From NCBI RefSeq assembly GCF_022965805.1, contig NW_027331327.1, positions 1 to 64,000 of the forward strand: a DNA stretch of 64,000 bases, written 5' to 3'. Below the pieces are notes generated by a model. It was given only the letters and a program-made list of their open reading frames with translations, searched no databases and was not told the DNA's origin. The position numbers and the translations under genes are program-made. Below are positions 24,301 through 35,726 of this stretch, in pieces; the first letter of the stretch is position 1; each line of letters begins with the position of its first letter. This stretch comes from Primulina eburnea. Lineage: Eukaryota > Streptophyta > Magnoliopsida > Lamiales > Gesneriaceae.

Positions 24301-25555
24301 TTTCTCACTACGTTATACTGGCGTAGTTTTTTTTTCCTCTAGAGTCTGCAGGCTGATATTATCATCAGTATGAATTTATTTGGAATCTGCTTCTTGTGCA
24401 TTGCTGGATCTTTAATAATTTTGGTGCAACAGGAAAGTGTAGTATTTACCAGCCAGCAGGTCGGAAATTACCATTTCATATATATGCTTTACCACAAAAA
24501 ATGTATTTCTGTAATCATGTGAGTGAATGTTTGTCAGATTCCTGTGTTCTATGGGTGTACAAATGTATGGTTCACCTCTTCACTGAATTGCTCTCTATCC
24601 AAGTCTATGTGGGCTATGCATGCACACCTGAGGAAGTGCAGCAGCATTTTCAGTCTTTCGGGACAGTAAAGAGGGCCACCATTTTGACGGATAAGTTTGG
24701 TCAACCCAAAGGTTTTGCTTATTTAGAATTTGTGGAGATTGAGGCTATTCAAAATGCCGTACTGCTAAATGAATTAGAATTGCATGCGTCAACACTATCA
24801 AGATCTTGATCTGGACATTGTGGCAAACGAACTTTACAAATCCTGACACTAATATGTTTCGGTATTTGTCAGGTATCTGCTAAACCAACAAATGTTCAAG
24901 GAATGAAGCAATATCGAGGAAGGCGTCCAAATCCATATTTTGGATCAAGAATGCTTTTCATGCCTTGTTATCCCGTCTTCCTTCCTTGTGGTTATGGGTT
25001 AGTATTATTGTTTTTTTTATTCTAGGTTTGTGAATTATGTCTTCAGGTTGAGTTTCTGACTGTCATGTTATCATTCGTTTCCTTCTCTATCAAGCTTTAG
25101 TCGTAGTAATCACAGCCGCCGTCACCATCATAGATCTTCCAACAGTCATTTACTCTAGCTTTGTGTCTTCAATTCACAGTACAAGATCCTTTCGTTCACA
25201 CACTAATGAAAATGCAATTATCTATCTTCTTTGTTACTGCCATAAAAAAGAACAATCACTTTAATTTTGGGTTTTAGGGGCAGAAATTGTGCTCGAATCT
25301 TTCTGTCGCGATTTTTATCCATTTCTTGTTTCGCATATACTTAAAATAAGTTAAATTTTTTTACCATTCATCTACTCACGTATCAGGAGAAAAGAAACTC
25401 AGGATAGGACAGGAGTTTATGGAGTGGTAGAATTGCTTCATTTGATCTGCGTGTTCGTGCCATCACTTGTTTCTGACCAGAATGCTTTTATCAACTTTAT
25501 CTCGTGCAGAAGGGCTCCAAGGTTTAGGCGTCCTACGCGCTACAGATCATATTAA
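21377..25555 (+). pseudogene. Pseudogene of nuclear poly(A)-binding protein (PABN / PABPN1 type), introns retained
   Basis: Six exon-like blocks follow the family gene structure: 21377-about 21510 (acidic MEQKESHELDDDAYGGELPGD), 21605-21714 (coiled coil, GLREIEEEAG), 23834-about 23902 (DPAG..AIQAEKEEVD), about 24612-24800 ([38 protein letters not shown]), 24873-about 25000 (GMKQYRGRRPNPYFG) and 25509-25555 (RAPRFRRPTRYRSY, TAA). The lesions are a 7-bp tandem duplication GGCGCAC at 21653-21666 that shifts the frame in exon 2, a TAA at 23893-23895 where the RNP2 tyrosine codon is expected, a damaged exon 4 acceptor with Asp changed to Gly beside it, and a frame loss after ELH near 24785. Intact PABN binds poly(A) tails in the nucleus and sets tail length. 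Because introns remain, this is a decayed duplicate gene, not a processed copy. Confidence 0.85.
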
Positions 25556-26680
25556 TGGATCGCGGCCAAGAATATTAATGGATCGCGGTCAGTTCTTGGC
25601 ATGCCGCTGCGAAATGGCTGAAACCAATAGAGCAAAAATTAAATTGACCCTTTTAATATGCACGGCTTTTCTTCTTCAACTCTGATTCTCTTGGCATGCC
25701 GTGAGGCCAGTTTTAGCTTATTTTTTAATTTTTATTTGTATAACTGTTATTTGAAATTAAACCGACCCTATTGTTTGATAACAATGTTGGCGGACGAAAT
25801 TGGTTTTACATTTTTGAGAAAAGGATTATTAATTATTTCCAACATACTTGTGGGCACGTATATACAGATAGTTTTGATATGATGTCTACTCACTGCACCT
25901 ATAAATGGGGTGAAGCATATTCAAATTTTACATTCAGTAGACTCGTCTCGTCTTGCCTCATAAATCGACGTGAAAGTTGACAAAATATCAAAATTATATA
26001 TATATATTTTTCAGGGACTTCAATCCCCGTACCTTATTCAACATTATCTTTCTGCAACTAGTATTGTAAGATAGCGAACATCTCGCATATGGGGTGTTTG
26101 TTTACGAGAGTCACCAAGTTGCCAATTTTTTAAATGCCAATAAAGGTGAAATTTGTCGTCTTCAAGAATCAAGATGAACCTGGACCGATTATACATTTTC
26201 AATCCAAACAAAAAAAAAAAAGCATTGTATTACATCTTACAAACTGCATGGCTCCTAAAATTTTAAATTTTTAAGATGACTATCCAATCTAAATTAGAAG
26301 AAAAAGTTCTAATTTTTTTAACAAAAATTTCCATAGATTAATACGAGTATCAGTCTTATACTGTCATCCTCGGTCCACCCAATCCCAACCATGCATGAGG
26401 TTGAACTGGGTGCACGATCCAGCAGTGAAAGGCCTTGTCCAAATGACTTTCTTGACAGATGCATGGCACCCTGATGTCAACGCAGACCGCCGAACAGAAC
26501 ACAACTATGTCTCCATTCATTGCAAATCAACTAAATTATATTTCAATATGTACGCACACCAAAGCACTATGTGCATTGAATTAACGAGGGTGGGCCTCGG
26601 GAATTGATAAAGGTCGTTTTTGTCTTCTTTATTTAAATTGATACAACAATACAATCGTATTTATTTATTGATTTCCCATC
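25556..26680. other. Intergenic, no gene seen
   Basis: This spans the 3' flank of the pseudogene to the dioxygenase start. 'taatggatcgcgg' is repeated at 25552-25564 and 25576-25588, a small direct repeat. Short ORFs at 25658-25980 and 26395-26607 are not recognisable. No promoter elements stand out. Confidence 0.45.
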
Positions 26681-28042
26681 ATGGTCCTGATACATAGCAT
26701 TTCAGCAACTTGTTTGCCTATTAATTTCCCTAATTGGAAAGTGGGCTTCATCCATTTCTTGAAAGCAAGCTTGATCGGAAAGATGAGGAAGAGTAATGAA
26801 AGTGTGTCTGAATGCTCTGAAGATCATGTTCCTCTCATAAACTTGGATGGGATGTGCAATCCAATGCGAAGACCCATTCTTGTGGAACAGATTGCAAATG
26901 CTTGTCTTCGTTTTGGTTTCTTTCAAGTGAGTCGAATCTTTTCTCATATTTGTGAAAATACGTTTTCGTTTTAGGACGTAGAATACACATTTATGACTAC
27001 TATTTATAGGAATAAAACAGGCTTCATTTATCAGGAGAAAGTATATCGCAAAAGGGTACCTATAAAATTTATTATATTTTTTTCTATGTAATTATTATTT
27101 TTGTCAACTTCTTGAATGTGAATTCGTAGGTTATAAATCATGGGATATCCCAACAAATACTTGACGGGGCCTTATCCGTGGCGTCGGATTTCTTTAATTT
27201 GCCGACTCGGGAAAAGGCCAAATTCTTGTCCCCTGATATCCACAGGCCGGTAAGATACAGCACAAGTTTTAAGGATGTTTGTGCGGGGGACCAGGCCCAG
27301 TCCTGGAGGGCTTTCCTCAAACATTACGCGCATCCTCTTCAAGATTGGATTGGATTGTGGCCTCAAAATCCACCTCTCTACAGGTGCTATATATATCATC
27401 ATCACAAACAAAGCATCTTCTTCTCTTTACGTCAGATATGATTGTTGATATACTGATCACTCTAGGGAAAAGATTGGAGAATATGTCGTGGAAATACAAA
27501 AGCTAGCCCTGAAAATAATGGGTGTCATCACAGAGAGCCTTGGATTAGGCCCGACATACTTAACCCCGAAACTCGATCAAGGGATGCAAGTGATGACCAT
27601 AAATTGCTACCCACCTTGCCCACAGCCACGGCTTTCATTAGGCATTCCCCAACACTCAGATTACAGCTGCTTAACAATACTCCACCAGGATTCACCAGGT
27701 CTACAAATCCTGGACTCGGTGGACGGGTCGTGGAGGGCGGTACCGGTCATTCACACTGCCCTTCAGGTCAATGTTGGTGACCATCTCGAGGTTTTGAGCA
27801 ACGGGAGGTACAAGAGCGTGGTGCACAGGGTCACGGTTCGAGGCGAAGGGACGCGGATTTCGATGGCCAGTCTTCATAGTTTGGGGATGGATGTGAAGAT
27901 GGAGGTTGCTAGAGAGCTTGTGAATGAGGAGAATCAAGAGAATTACAGGAGAAGCAGCTTCAGGGACTTCTTGAATTTTGCTTCCAAGAATGAACTTGGA
28001 GAAGGCACCAGTTTCCTGGATTCGCTCAAGATTAATCCATAG
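26681..28042 (+). CDS. 2-oxoglutarate/Fe(II)-dependent dioxygenase (DOXC class, flavanone 3-hydroxylase/DMR6-like)
   Basis: Three exons: 26681-26926, 27130-27383 and 27466-28042, joined in frame to 358 aa. Order: N-terminal DIOX_N region (VPLINLDGM...ANACLRFGFFQ|VINHGIPQQILDG, FFNLPTREKAKF), then the jelly-roll 2OG-FeII_Oxy domain with Tyr in INCYPPCPQP. The iron ligands are His230 and Asp232 (HSD) and His287 (SVVHR), and the 2-oxoglutarate site is Arg297/Ser299 (RISMAS). All catalytic residues are present, so the enzyme should be active. Family members hydroxylate or desaturate small molecules such as flavonoids, salicylate or hormones; the substrate here cannot be told. A second ATG at 26783 would give 324 aa and is a real alternative, since the first 34 residues lack the usual family text. 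Confidence 0.92.
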
Positions 28043-28859
28043 ACCGGGCCCGGCTCGCTCTACTACTCCAGAAAATAGAGTCCTTCAGGGGTACTGTCCT
28101 GCCTGTTTGTTGCTTTGGCCAGGGACATAGGACCCAGCCCGTTTGTAACTTTTTTATTTCAAGAAGAATCAGTTATTCAACCATCAAGTTAATTGGTTGG
28201 CCTTTTTTTTTTTTTTTTTGTCTTTCTTTTTCTTTATCTATTTCTTTAGTTTGATTGGGTTTTTTTTTAATTGTTGTTTTGTGATCGATTCAAGCATGTG
28301 TAAAATATGTTTTTAAAATAAAATTAGGTGGCATTGTTTGCCTAGTAGAGAATTGTGGGATTATTTTGTTCGAGTGAACTTGGGCTTGCTTTTGCTACCA
28401 AGTGTGTAAATACGAATGTTAAGAAATTATATTTTGTAAAATAGGCTAATTATATATATGTGTGTTTGTGTATATATGAGCGTGTTAGAATATTTTTATT
28501 ACCTTAAATTTTGCTGATTGATAAAATAATATTATCGAGTTGTTTCAGGATCCAACTGCTTATCTTTTGTATTTACAGGCTTTCTGACTGCTCGATAAAG
28601 TCACTCAAGATGTGGAGATCATCTGTCATTTGACCGGACCAAATAAGAAATGAAGTGCACAAGTATAACAGCAAAACTCCAACCGCATTTCAACGCAAGT
28701 CATTTATGCTGAAGTATTATAACACAGTATCTTGTCAATTCTGAATGACAGATTGTTTCATAAATCTGCATCTCCTGATTCAGATTGTTTCTCATTGTTT
28801 AATTTCTTCCTATCAGGACAATGTTTCTTGAAATGCCTTTTTTATGACACAAGAGCATT
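28043..28859. other. Dioxygenase 3' flank and intergenic DNA
   Basis: This holds the probable 3' UTR, a T-run at 28204-28220 and AT-rich sequence. No gene is visible. Confidence 0.5.
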
Positions 28860-29193
28860 TCTTTTTAGTTTTTGACTTAGATCTGGGACTGAACTTTATT
28901 CTTATTTGTTTCACTCTTTTCTGTTCTTCCTTGAGCCATGACCCTTCTCCCGATATATTCTTCTTCTTTGATGTCAGATTTATTCTTTAATTCCTTAAAT
29001 ACCAGCGCTGGTTGTACTTCCTCCAGAGACAAGGTTTCTCTTCCAATGATATAATGTGTCAGCCATATTCTGATATTCATTGGGCAGAGATCTCAACAAC
29101 AGTAAACCTTGACTTCATCCTCTATCTTTATGTCGATATTTTCGAGTCATCTGTATGATCTTCCAGGGACTTCTCAGGCAACATCTTGAAGGC
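28860..29193 (-). pseudogene. Ty1/copia gag relic (target of the LINE insertion)
   Basis: Read on the minus strand, pieces in different frames spell a copia gag (UBN2-type): KVSAFKMLPEKSLEDHTDD, then IEDEVK, then SLPNEYQNMADTLY, then GRETLSLEEVQPALVFKELKNK. Frameshifts and stops separate them. The start of the same gag appears to continue beyond the LINE at 50605-50640. No LTR, RT or integrase of this element remains nearby, so it is an old truncated copy. Confidence 0.65.
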
Positions 29194-29207
29194 GGAGACT
29201 TTGTTTT
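29194..29207. repeat. LINE target-site duplication, left copy
   Basis: GGAGACTTTGTTTT matches 50591-50604 exactly. The last four T residues are ambiguous with the LINE poly(A) tail, so the certain length is 10 bp. Confidence 0.85.
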
Positions 29208-29356
29208 TTTTTTTTTTTTTTTGTTTTTTTTTTTTTAATGAAGTGAATTCATTAAAAGATGTAAAAAGTTTTATAGTACAAATACGCTGGGCATCCCCAG
29301 GAGATAACCACAATTCATAAAACCACAATAGTGATACAAACGCAATTCAAACTCTA

Positions 29357-31318
29357 CTAATCAGTAGCCAATAAAATCATATAAGCTTCGGGTACACTTC
29401 GGTAGGTGTGAATTTTAATCTTGGTGAGGATAGCTTCAATGTTTATCTTCTCTTTTTCGAACAAGACCCTATTTCTGAGATTCCAGACATGGTAAACTGT
29501 AGCTGAGAGTGCCGTAATTCTCATCTTTGTCAATACTGAGTTTCCTTTGTAATTATTCCTGAATGCATTAACAACTGTGTTACGTGAACCCATAATCTTT
29601 CTCATGTCCAACCATCTTCGCACATTGTCCCATATAAGCTTTGAAATCCTGCATTTGAAGAATAAATGTGCTACGGACTCATCTTCTTCCATGCAGAGTT
29701 CGCACCTACGATCAGAGAGAAATGGCATTCTATCTCGAGTCATGAGCTTCGAGTGTGCAAACAACCAAAGCATAAAACGATGCTTAGGAAGAATGTAACT
29801 CTTAGCCAATATAGGTTTCCACGGCCATGATCCCTTAGAATGGACAAAATAATTATATGCTCTAGAAAGCCCTCCACTCGTACCAAACCAGCTTTGCAAC
29901 CGAGCAATGGCAGCGCCTGTGGATCCATCGAATTTGATAATCTCATCTCTAATGCACAGAATATTTTTGATTAATTGCGAGTCATCCTGCTTCGAACACC
30001 AGTTCCACACATCTCCAAAACAACTATACACGTGGTTCACCCATCTAATCCACAGACTATCTTTCTTTGAATGAATATTCCATAGAGTTTTAGCTAACAA
30101 TGCATGGTTCCAAGCTTTCAAATCTTTCAACCCCAAGCCCCCATCCACAAGTGGTTTACATAACATTGACCAAGCAATAGGTGGGTGATTCATTGGCCAA
30201 ACAAATTTGCGACATATTGATTGTATCGAATGCAGAACACAATTGGGAATGGGTAAAATGGATAGCCAGAAGCAATCAATTCCTTGAATAATAGATCTAA
30301 TCAACTCAATTTTCCCAGCATATGATAAAGAGTTTCTAGGCCAAGAACTCACCTTCAAATTCACATTGTTCACGAGATCACTGTAATCCGCCGCACAAAG
30401 CCTCTTCGCTGCAATTGGAATCCCTAAATATCTGAATGGTAAAGCCCCAATGGTAAAACCCGTGAAGTTCAATATATCCTGCTTGACATACTCATCAATG
30501 CTAGCCATGTAAATGTTCGATTTCGACGAGTTCATGCGAAGACCCGCCATGTTTCCGAAATTTTCAAGGCATTGCATAGTCATGAAAACACTTTGTCTAT
30601 CCCCATATGAAAACAATAGTAAATCATCAGCATAAGCTAAATGGGTTATCCTCAAGTTGGCACATTTAGGGTGAAAAGTGTAGTTCGGTGATCGGGTCAT
30701 TTTCTTCAGCATACGTGACAGTACTTCAATACATAATGTAAAAAGAAGAGGGGAAAGTGGGTCACCTTGGCGAAGACCACGCTGCCCTTGAAAGTGTCCA
30801 TGGTAATGGCCATTAATGATAATGGAGTAAGATGTCGTAGTAACACACTCCATAATCCACTTAACAAATCTGATGGGGAAGTTGAATGAAATTAGAGAAT
30901 CGTGCAAAAAAACCCCAGTCAACAGTGTCATAAGCTTTTTCCAAGTCGACCTTCAAAATACATCTCGGAGAACCCCGCTTACGGGCGTACTTGCGAATCA
31001 ATTCTTGGGCCAAATGAATATTATCAACAATAGATCGCCCTTTGATAAATGCTGCTTGAGCCCCATCAACAAGATCACCCAAACACCCTGTCAACCTATT
31101 CACAAGAATTTTAGAAATAAGCTTATAAAATACCGTGCAACAAGAGATTGGTCGATAGTCTTTAACCGTAGTAGGTGCAACTTTCTTTGGCACGAGAGCT
31201 ATGATGGAATGGTTCCACTGCTTTAGCAATTTTCCACTGGAGAAGAATTCTGAAACTGCATTACAAACATCCTCCTTAATAATAGTCCAACAACTCTTAA
31301 AGAATTTTGCTCCAAACC
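29357..31318 (-). pseudogene. LINE ORF2, reverse transcriptase and zf-RVT part (downstream of the LTR insertion)
   Basis: This is the continuation of ORF2 after the insertion. From 31318 down: RT fingers (WNHSIIALVPKK, DYRPISCCTVFYKLISKI, AAFIKGRSIVDNI), then KVDLEKAYDTVDW, RQGDPLSPLLF, the catalytic YADD in LAYADDLLLF (about 30630), RYLGIPI, and the C-terminal zf-RVT motif CELCMEEDESVAHLFFKC (about 29700-29640), ending at 29357. A seven-A run at 30906-30912 (six are needed to keep frame) shifts the frame just after the first catalytic block, so the upstream frame (to 31229 and beyond) and the 524-codon downstream frame are separate. Apart from this and the insertion it is well preserved. Confidence 0.9.
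31314..31318. repeat. Target-site duplication of the outer LTR element, left copy (AAACC)
   Basis: AAACC here matches 47428-47432 on the other side of the element. In minus orientation it is GGTTT in the LINE ORF2 codons for the Asp-Gly-Phe motif. Confidence 0.9.
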
Positions 31319-33134
31319 TGTGGGGACCCGGACGCTAATCAAGTTCTTAATCATAATTGGGACTAATTAATCAATTAAAAACAGGGTCTAAATTTTTTTT
31401 TTAAAATGCGGAACGTAGTGAAATCAAACTCATATACATATCCGTATAAAATACAATACGAGTCCTGTACTGCATGCATTCAAAATAAACTAAGGTTTAA
31501 CAACTAATGTCAAGTGTTCAACCCTATCTCTAATCCAAGTCCGGAGCCTCCACTCTAATCACGATCTCTCCTCATCTCCTGGACCCTGATCCTGTCCCAC
31601 CTGTTGTCAAGTACACATACAGACAAGACAACAGCCGGATATACCGGTGAGAATATAATCCCAGTATAAATCAATGAAACATGCAATCATATAAAACAAT
31701 ATAAAGCATGTAATCAGGTAACAGATATATGTATCAAAATCTGAAACATAATCAATATCAATCTATCGACATAACTCATAATTCAGACTAGACTCAATCC
31801 TAGTCTAGGGATCCCGATTTCCAGATGTGGTATTCCTATATGGAATTCCGTAATAGAAGGAACCGTATTCCTATTACTCGATATAACCAATATCCTGGTA
31901 TTCCTATATCGAATTCCGTAATAGACGAATTCCCATTTCCTATTACTCGATATAACCAAACATCCGGTGTCCTGACCTATCCGTCATGGACTGCAATTCT
32001 ATCTTTAATAACCTATCTTGAGACATCGTGCAATGTGCCGTGGCGATACCACCACTATCCGGCACTTCTGTCACAAGATAAATCGTCTACTACCTGTCAT
32101 CTAAAATCAAGAGAACAAGTATATAATCAATTCAATGCAAATATCAATGCAATAAAGTAAAGTATGTGAATTAGGGAAACCCAAGTCCAAACCGACTCAA
32201 GTCCATCTCCCAATACCACATTGACTTATACCTTTCTTTCGTCGGTTTCTGGCTCAGTCGATGTCCTGAACTCACAGCCTGTCTGGCAATGACAATATCA
32301 ATAATCTCATGTCAATATACCGTTCAACTCAATAACAATCTGATGAATCTGGATTTAATTCAAAATCAACAGTATAACGGTACAATTTCAATATCCCCGT
32401 CAATACCAATTCAACAGATAATAGTTACAATCCATAACTCATATCCAATACACTCCGTAATCCCGTCACAATTCAAATCTGTCTGGTATAAATCAATATA
32501 CCCTAAAAATTCATAACAATTCCATAATCAGTCCGTTTCTTAGTCTGACTTCGATTCTATAATGTCTCATATGTCAAGAACATCATATATGAATTCCATT
32601 CAATTCTGACAATATCATAATTCTAAAACATGTCAAAACGTAGTAAAACTTACGTCCAGTTGTAGCCTACGTTGCCAGGAACTCAATACCGAAGTCGGAT
32701 TCAAATTCGGACGGACGGATTGAAAGATAAAGGCGTAAGGATTTTTCACAAATCTCCCTCGACCCTTTCTCGATTTATGTTCTGATTTTCGAAGAACAAT
32801 GCTATATATATATAGACAACTCGCGCATGCATCACAGCAAGTGGCTCATTTTCCGCAAGACACGCCACACCGCGGGTGCGGTCGTTGCTGAACCGCGGGT
32901 GCGGTCTCGTAAGCACCGCGGGTGCGGTCACCCTACGGTTTCGATGCACAATATTTCCCGAAGCACAACCGCGGGTGCGGTGCTTCCTAGGCCGCGGGTG
33001 CGGTGTCCCCTCGGCCTCACCTTCACCATTTCATTTCTAATTATTTTCTCAATGTCCCAATTAATCCTTTTGTAATCCTATCACTTATAAATCAATAATT
33101 ACAGATTACTGGGATTAAATTTCCGGACATTACA
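31319..33134 (-). repeat. 3' LTR of the outer element
   Basis: 1816 bp, TGTGGGGACC...GACATTACA in plus orientation (TG...CA on both strands). It contains a tandemly repeated 'tattcctatat.gaattccgtaatag' block (31830-31967), the TATA-like run at 32803-32814, and the five-copy ACCGC-N4-GCGGT array at 32870-33005. Small ORFs inside are accidental. Confidence 0.92.
32870..33005 (-). promoter_or_regulatory. U3 array of dyad motif ACCGC-GGGT-GCGGT, outer 3' LTR
   Basis: Five copies of CCGCGGGTGCGG (arms CCGC/GCGG, mostly extended to ACCGC/GCGGT) lie 60-190 bp upstream, in minus orientation, of the TATA-like run at 32803-32814. Placement in U3 before the TATA box suggests an enhancer or repressor-binding array. 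The 5' LTR has the same array at 47130-47300 in a rearranged form. Confidence 0.6.
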
Positions 33135-33149
33135 TTCCTCCCCCCCTAA
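33135..33149 (-). other. Polypurine tract of the outer element
   Basis: On the minus strand TTAGGGGGGGAGGAA directly precedes the 3' LTR. It primes plus-strand DNA synthesis. The GACGAAATC motif just upstream of it is also present at the same place in the inner element. Confidence 0.85.
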
Positions 33150-33230
33150 GATACGATTTCGTCCCCGAAATCACAAGCAATCTATCATATCAATAAGGAG
33201 TATATACATACCCTGTATTCGAAATTTATA

Positions 33231-34172
33231 TCAAGTAAACAATGTTGGGAATTCCTGTCTCATATCAGACTCAGTCTCCAAAGTGGCTTCTTCAACACCA
33301 TGACGAGTCCATTGAACTTTCACAAGGGGAATCATTTTCGTTCTGAGCTGTTTTTCTTTACGATCAATAATCCTGATCGGTTTCTCGACATAACTCAATG
33401 TCTCATCCAGCTCGGTCTCGTCTGGCTGAATCACGTGAGAATCATCGGGGAGATATTTCCGCAGCATAGATACATGAAAAACATCATGTATTCCAGATAA
33501 TGAAGGCGGCAATGCAAGTCGATAGGCACGATCTCCTATCTTTTCTAGAATCTCATAAAGACCAACATATCTCGGAGACAATTTTCCTTTCTTGCCAAAT
33601 CTGACAACACCTCTGAAAGGAGAAATCTTCAGGATACTCGGTCTCCAGCCTCAAATACCAACGGTCTACGTCGAAGGTTGGCATATTTGGCTTGTCTGTC
33701 CTGAGCTGCCTTCATTTTCTTCTGAATCAATTTCACTTTTTCGGTCATATCTCTGATCATATCAGGTCCAATCTCAGGAACTTCAGAGATGTCATCCCAA
33801 TAAAGTGGAGATCGACACTTCTTTCCGTACAACGCTTCGAATGGAGCCATCTCAATACTCGTTTGATAGCTGTTGTTGTACGAAAACTCACACAGAGGCA
33901 ATGCATCTTGCCAATTAGTACTAAAATCCAGTACCACAGCTCTCAGCATATCTTCCAATGTCTGGATAGTCCGCTCTGACTGTCCATCGGTCTGTGTATG
34001 ATATGCGGTACTCAGATGTAACTTCGTACCTAGAGCCTGCTGTAAACTCTGCCAGAAGGGCGAAGTGAATCGAGGATCACGATCTGAAACAATCGACTTC
34101 GGCACTCCGTGCAATCTAATCACTTCTCGGATATAAACATCGGCCATCTGGTCATACCTGTAGGTCATTTTG
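33231..34172 (-). pseudogene. Outer element pol: C-terminal half of integrase and chromodomain
   Basis: This is the continuation of the polyprotein after the inner insertion: [32 protein letters not shown] (second catalytic Asp), [15 protein letters not shown] (catalytic Glu), then the integrase tail with LSPRYVGLYEILEKIG and [15 protein letters not shown] chromodomain follows, PLVKVQWTRHGVEEATLETE, ending DMRQEFPTLFT at 33231. One base is missing near 33628, where GDRVS is followed by TGA in the current frame; the family text resumes in the neighbouring frame. The chromodomain places the element in the chromoviruses. Confidence 0.88.
34168..34172. repeat. Target-site duplication of the inner element, left copy (TTTTG)
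   Basis: TTTTG is repeated at 41770-41774, immediately beyond the other LTR. It lies in the integrase coding sequence of the outer element. Confidence 0.88.
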
Positions 34173-35634
34173 TGTAGTAACCCGATTCCTAATTTGAGTT
34201 AATTATCGGATTAATTATATTTTCGGTGGGATCGGAAGGACCGAACAAGTTCGGATCGTCCGATGAGTTCGGATCGTCCGAGCCAGTGTCGGACCGTCCG
34301 AGACAGGTGGCTGGACACGTGGAAGGGTTCTGGACACGTGGTAAGGTTCGGATCATCCGATTGGGGTTCGGATCGTCCGAGACAGGTGGCTGTACTCGTG
34401 GAAGTCATGCAAGGATCGGATCGTCCGATCAGAGTTCGGACCGTCCGAAGTGTGTCGGATCGGAGCTTCCGAAATGGTTCGGATCGTCCGAACATTGGCT
34501 ATAAATAGAGGCGCGAGGCTTCATTTGTGACTCGCCAATTCAGAGAGTTCCATAGCATTTCAGTCGTTTCTGTGAGATTCTAGTCTTTTTCCGAGGTTCG
34601 GGCACTAGCGGGGAGCTGCTGGTCTTGTAGCGGAGCTGTGCTCTAGTTGGGAGCTAGCGGCATCAGTGGGCTAGCGACGGACGAAGGTTTGGAATTGTAT
34701 CAGTTTTATCTCAGGATTATCTAGTTAAGTCTGGTAGATAAGTTTTAGTGATGGTTTTCACTTGATGAATAGGCTTGGACTAGACCTGTTGTCTGGTTAT
34801 TCCAGTGGATTAGGATTGCTGTGATAGAGGTACGAAAGTACTATCCGAGATATCCTGGTCGAGTATACATTCTTATATGTGTTGCATGATTATGTGGTGC
34901 ATTGATATATGTCATATGATGCATGCTATTATGTCACGTTTATTACTGCACGTTGCATTTCATGTTGAGCCGTATCTCCTTCGAGATAGCCTTTACTGTT
35001 GAGCTGTATCTCTTTCGAGATAAGCTATATCTTGTGGGGCCGCTCAGCCCTGTCTTGTCTTGTGGACGCATGGACACCGAGAGTACACAGTGGCCGACGG
35101 GTCGGGAGGGCTTCGGTGATCCGGGACATTTTAGGTCCACGTCTGTTCTTGCAGTGGATGCAGTGACCCAGAGGTAGTACCGCGCGACACTATCCACTTG
35201 GCGCCTCTAGACTGAGCATTTTGAGATCTTTTGTGACTCCTGTTTCTTGACTACCCTGGTATCATATCATAGCATGTGCATTTCATATAGGTTTGTATAC
35301 TCATGCTTTTGTACTGGGCGTTCTTATCGCTCACGTCCTCGGTTTTGTTTATCTTGGACACCCCATTTCCTCGGGGCAGGCCTCAGGTTGGATGGCTCAG
35401 GAGGAACAGGAGGAGGACATTGAGTAGCTGGTTGGTTTAGTTTTCAGTGTTTTCCATTTGATTTGATATAATTGTAGCAGATACTTTCAGTTAGTTGAGT
35501 ATTTTGGATTTCGATTGGGTTGTATAAACTATTGTTGTTAACCATATTTCCGCTGTTATCTCTGATTTTTATTAATTAAGTTAATTGCATGCTTAGTTCT
35601 CAACTAGTAGGTGATTCTGGAACGGGTCACTACA
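34173..35634 (+). repeat. 5' LTR of the inner element
   Basis: 1462 bp beginning TGTAGTAACCC and ending GGGTCACTACA. U3 carries the TCGGA-N3-TCCGA array (34250-34493), two G-boxes (CACGTG near 34318 and 34338) and TATAAATAG at 34500-34508. R/U5 follow. The strand-shadow ORFs within are not genes. Confidence 0.96.
34250..34508 (+). promoter_or_regulatory. U3 promoter: eight-copy dyad array TCGGA-YCR-TCCGA, G-boxes and TATA box
   Basis: Eight clear copies of the 13-bp inverted repeat TCGGA(T/C)C(G/A)TCCGA lie between 34250 and 34493, with two more degenerate ones (34232-34247 and 34456-34473). GACACGTGG occurs twice among them. TATAAATAG at 34500-34508 follows 7 bp after the last copy. This looks like a transcription-factor array driving the retrotransposon; the factor is unknown. 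The same array is in the 3' LTR 6135 bp downstream. Confidence 0.7.
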
Positions 35635-35638
35635 TTTA

Positions 35639-35650
35639 TGGTATCAGAGC
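35639..35650 (+). other. Primer-binding site of the inner element (initiator tRNA-Met)
   Basis: TGGTATCAGAGC starts 5 bp after the LTR and is complementary to the 3' end of initiator tRNA-Met, the usual primer of plant Ty3/gypsy and copia elements. Confidence 0.95.
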
Positions 35651-35726
35651 ATGCTTACGATTTTGGGATATAGATTTCTGTTTTGGGATTTTCGTTGACC
35701 ATTTTACCCCATTCTATCTTGTAGCG

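Noticed and set aside
31825..32516. ORFs of 111 and 75 codons, also at 46088 and 46552
   Set aside because: They are repeated because they lie in the two LTRs of the outer element; both are non-coding LTR sequence with low-complexity translations.
34211..34508. CRISPR-like array of short repeats
   Set aside because: The 13-mers are dyads with irregular short spacing inside a plant LTR, present identically in both LTRs. They are promoter-type motifs, not a CRISPR array.
35639..35650. tRNA-like TGGTATCAGAGC
   Set aside because: This is only the 12-nt complement of initiator tRNA-Met used as a retrotransposon primer site; no tRNA cloverleaf surrounds it (same for 45567-45578).
35589..35726. 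Longer start for the inner gag-pol (adds 46 residues)
   Set aside because: This extension would translate the LTR end and the primer-binding site, which precede the real coding region; MADHFDDES at 35727 is the natural start.
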